Positions 5,761 through 6,373 of a DNA stretch of 6,373 nucleotides are shown here, in pieces. Source of the DNA: Candidatus Bathyarchaeota archaeon (GTDB taxonomy: Archaea > Thermoproteota > Bathyarchaeia > TCS64); assembly GCA_013329615.1 (NCBI GenBank), contig DUKA01000176.1, forward strand, positions 2,422 to 8,794. Reading direction: 5' to 3'. A program made the translations under genes and the position numbers. The notes beneath the pieces were generated by a model, which was given only the letters and a program-made list of their open reading frames with translations, searched no databases and was not told where the DNA came from. The first letter of the stretch is position 1. Each line of letters begins with the position of its first letter.

Positions 5761-5770
5761 TGTTTTATCC
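5761..5770 (+). promoter_or_regulatory. TATA-like box for the saccharopine dehydrogenase-family gene
   Basis: tgttttatcc lies in the 60-base gap after the creatininase-family stop and is centred about 35 bases before the ATG at 5801. It would give a transcript start near 5790 and a short leader of about 10 bases. No Shine-Dalgarno motif is seen, only ggga at 5791-5794. This suggests that the last gene has its own promoter. Confidence 0.5.
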
Positions 5771-5800
5771 CACACCCCCAGCCAGTAATCGGGATATTCC

Positions 5801-6373
5801 ATGAAGGTGCTCGTCCTAGGCACAGGTAAAATGGGCTACGGTCTTCTCAAGGACCTAACCGCCCAGAAGGAGGTAGACGAGATCGTCGCCGCCGACGCCA
5901 ACATAGAGGCGGCGAAGGCGACGACGAAGAGGGTCGGCAGCGACAAGATCAAGGGAGCTGAGAAGCTCGACGTCACCGACAAGAAGGCCACGGTAAAGCT
6001 GATCAAGGGCTTCGACATCGTGGCCGCCGCCATTCCGAGGACGTTCTGCGACCAAGCCATCAGCGCCACAATCGAGGCGGGGGTGAACTGGGCGGACATC
6101 GCCGCCGACTTCAACACGGTATTCAGCATGGACGCCGCGGCGAAAAAGGCGGGCGTCACGGTAATCCCCCACTGCGGCCTCGACGTCGGCACCGACAGGA
6201 TACTGCTCGGCGTCGGCTCCCGCAAGCTCGACAGCGTCGAGAAGCTCTACGTCGCCTGCGGAGGTTTCCCACAGAAGGGGACCCCTGGCTACTATAACCC
6301 CCTAAACTACAAGATAAGCTGGAGCTGGCAGTTTGCCATCGGGGGCAGCGTCGGCACATGCAAGATACTGAGG
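5801..6373 (+). CDS. Saccharopine dehydrogenase / lysine 6-dehydrogenase-like NAD(P)-dependent oxidoreductase, N-terminal 191 residues (runs off right edge)
   Basis: The frame is open from ATG 5801 to the window edge, exactly 191 codons. It begins with a Rossmann nucleotide-binding fold, MKVLVLGTGKMGYGLL (GxGxxG at residues 7-12). An acidic residue after the second strand (VAADAN) suggests NAD rather than NADP preference. Later family blocks are visible: KLDVTD, then FDIVAAAIP (residues 71-79), then GVNWADIAADF, then VTVIPHCGLDVGTD, then VACGGFPQKGT with NPLNYKISWSW. The GGFP..PLxYKxxWSW block is typical of saccharopine dehydrogenase-like and lysine 6-dehydrogenase proteins and leads into the substrate domain. 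The usual 'GxxPG' after the central Gly is here GLDVG. These enzymes oxidise amino-group carbons in lysine metabolism, but many archaeal homologues are uncharacterised. The C-terminal half is missing, so substrate and oligomer type cannot be judged. It is probably cytosolic. Confidence 0.9.
   Translation, partial: MKVLVLGTGKMGYGLLKDLTAQKEVDEIVAADANIEAAKATTKRVGSDKIKGAEKLDVTDKKATVKLIKGFDIVAAAIPRTFCDQAISATIEAGVNWADIAADFNTVFSMDAAAKKAGVTVIPHCGLDVGTDRILLGVGSRKLDSVEKLYVACGGFPQKGTPGYYNPLNYKISWSWQFAIGGSVGTCKILR

Overview
This window most likely comes from an archaeon, and I lean tentatively towards a Bathyarchaeia-like or other Thermoproteota peptide-using lineage. The reasons are TATA-like boxes placed about 25-35 bases before start codons, often with no Shine-Dalgarno motif (leaderless or short-leader transcripts), abundant AGG (Arg) and ATA (Ile) codons in a GC-rich sequence, an M42 (TET-type) aminopeptidase, and a CHASE4 sensor kinase with an archaeal-style 'DLRSPLQ' box. 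Lineage assignment is inference; there is no rRNA or other marker gene here.

Layout. On the left edge is the 5' end of a gamma-glutamyltransferase-family gene on the minus strand (1-148). It is divergent from a small soluble hypothetical protein (229-555, plus). That gene runs tail to tail, with a 5-base gap, into a minus-strand membrane protein (561-1538) that has four N-terminal membrane segments, a winged-helix-like cytoplasmic region and a helical C-terminus. A second divergent promoter region (1539-1630) separates it from a complete M42 metallo-aminopeptidase (1631-2725). Next come a CHASE4-HAMP-histidine kinase (2776-4518), a stand-alone receiver protein (4571-4924), a creatininase-family amidohydrolase (4964-5740), and the first 191 codons of a saccharopine dehydrogenase-family oxidoreductase (5801 to the right edge). 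All of these are on the plus strand.

How they fit together. Gamma-glutamyltransferase, the M42 peptidase, the creatininase-family hydrolase and the saccharopine/lysine dehydrogenase-like protein all suit peptide and amino-acid turnover, but most have their own promoter-like sequence, so this is a loose neighbourhood rather than a proven operon. The kinase and receiver look like a two-component pair with separate but similar promoter regions.

The most notable observation is that the kinase has a tyrosine (TAC, 3916-3918) where the phosphoaccepting histidine should be, while all its ATP-binding boxes and the neighbouring receiver's active site are intact. Other points of interest are ordered sequence blocks shared between the kinase and receiver promoters, two palindromes at those promoters, and the membrane-anchored winged-helix-like protein. 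I see no RNA gene, CRISPR array, insertion sequence or repeat family. No stretch over 300 bases lacks a gene.
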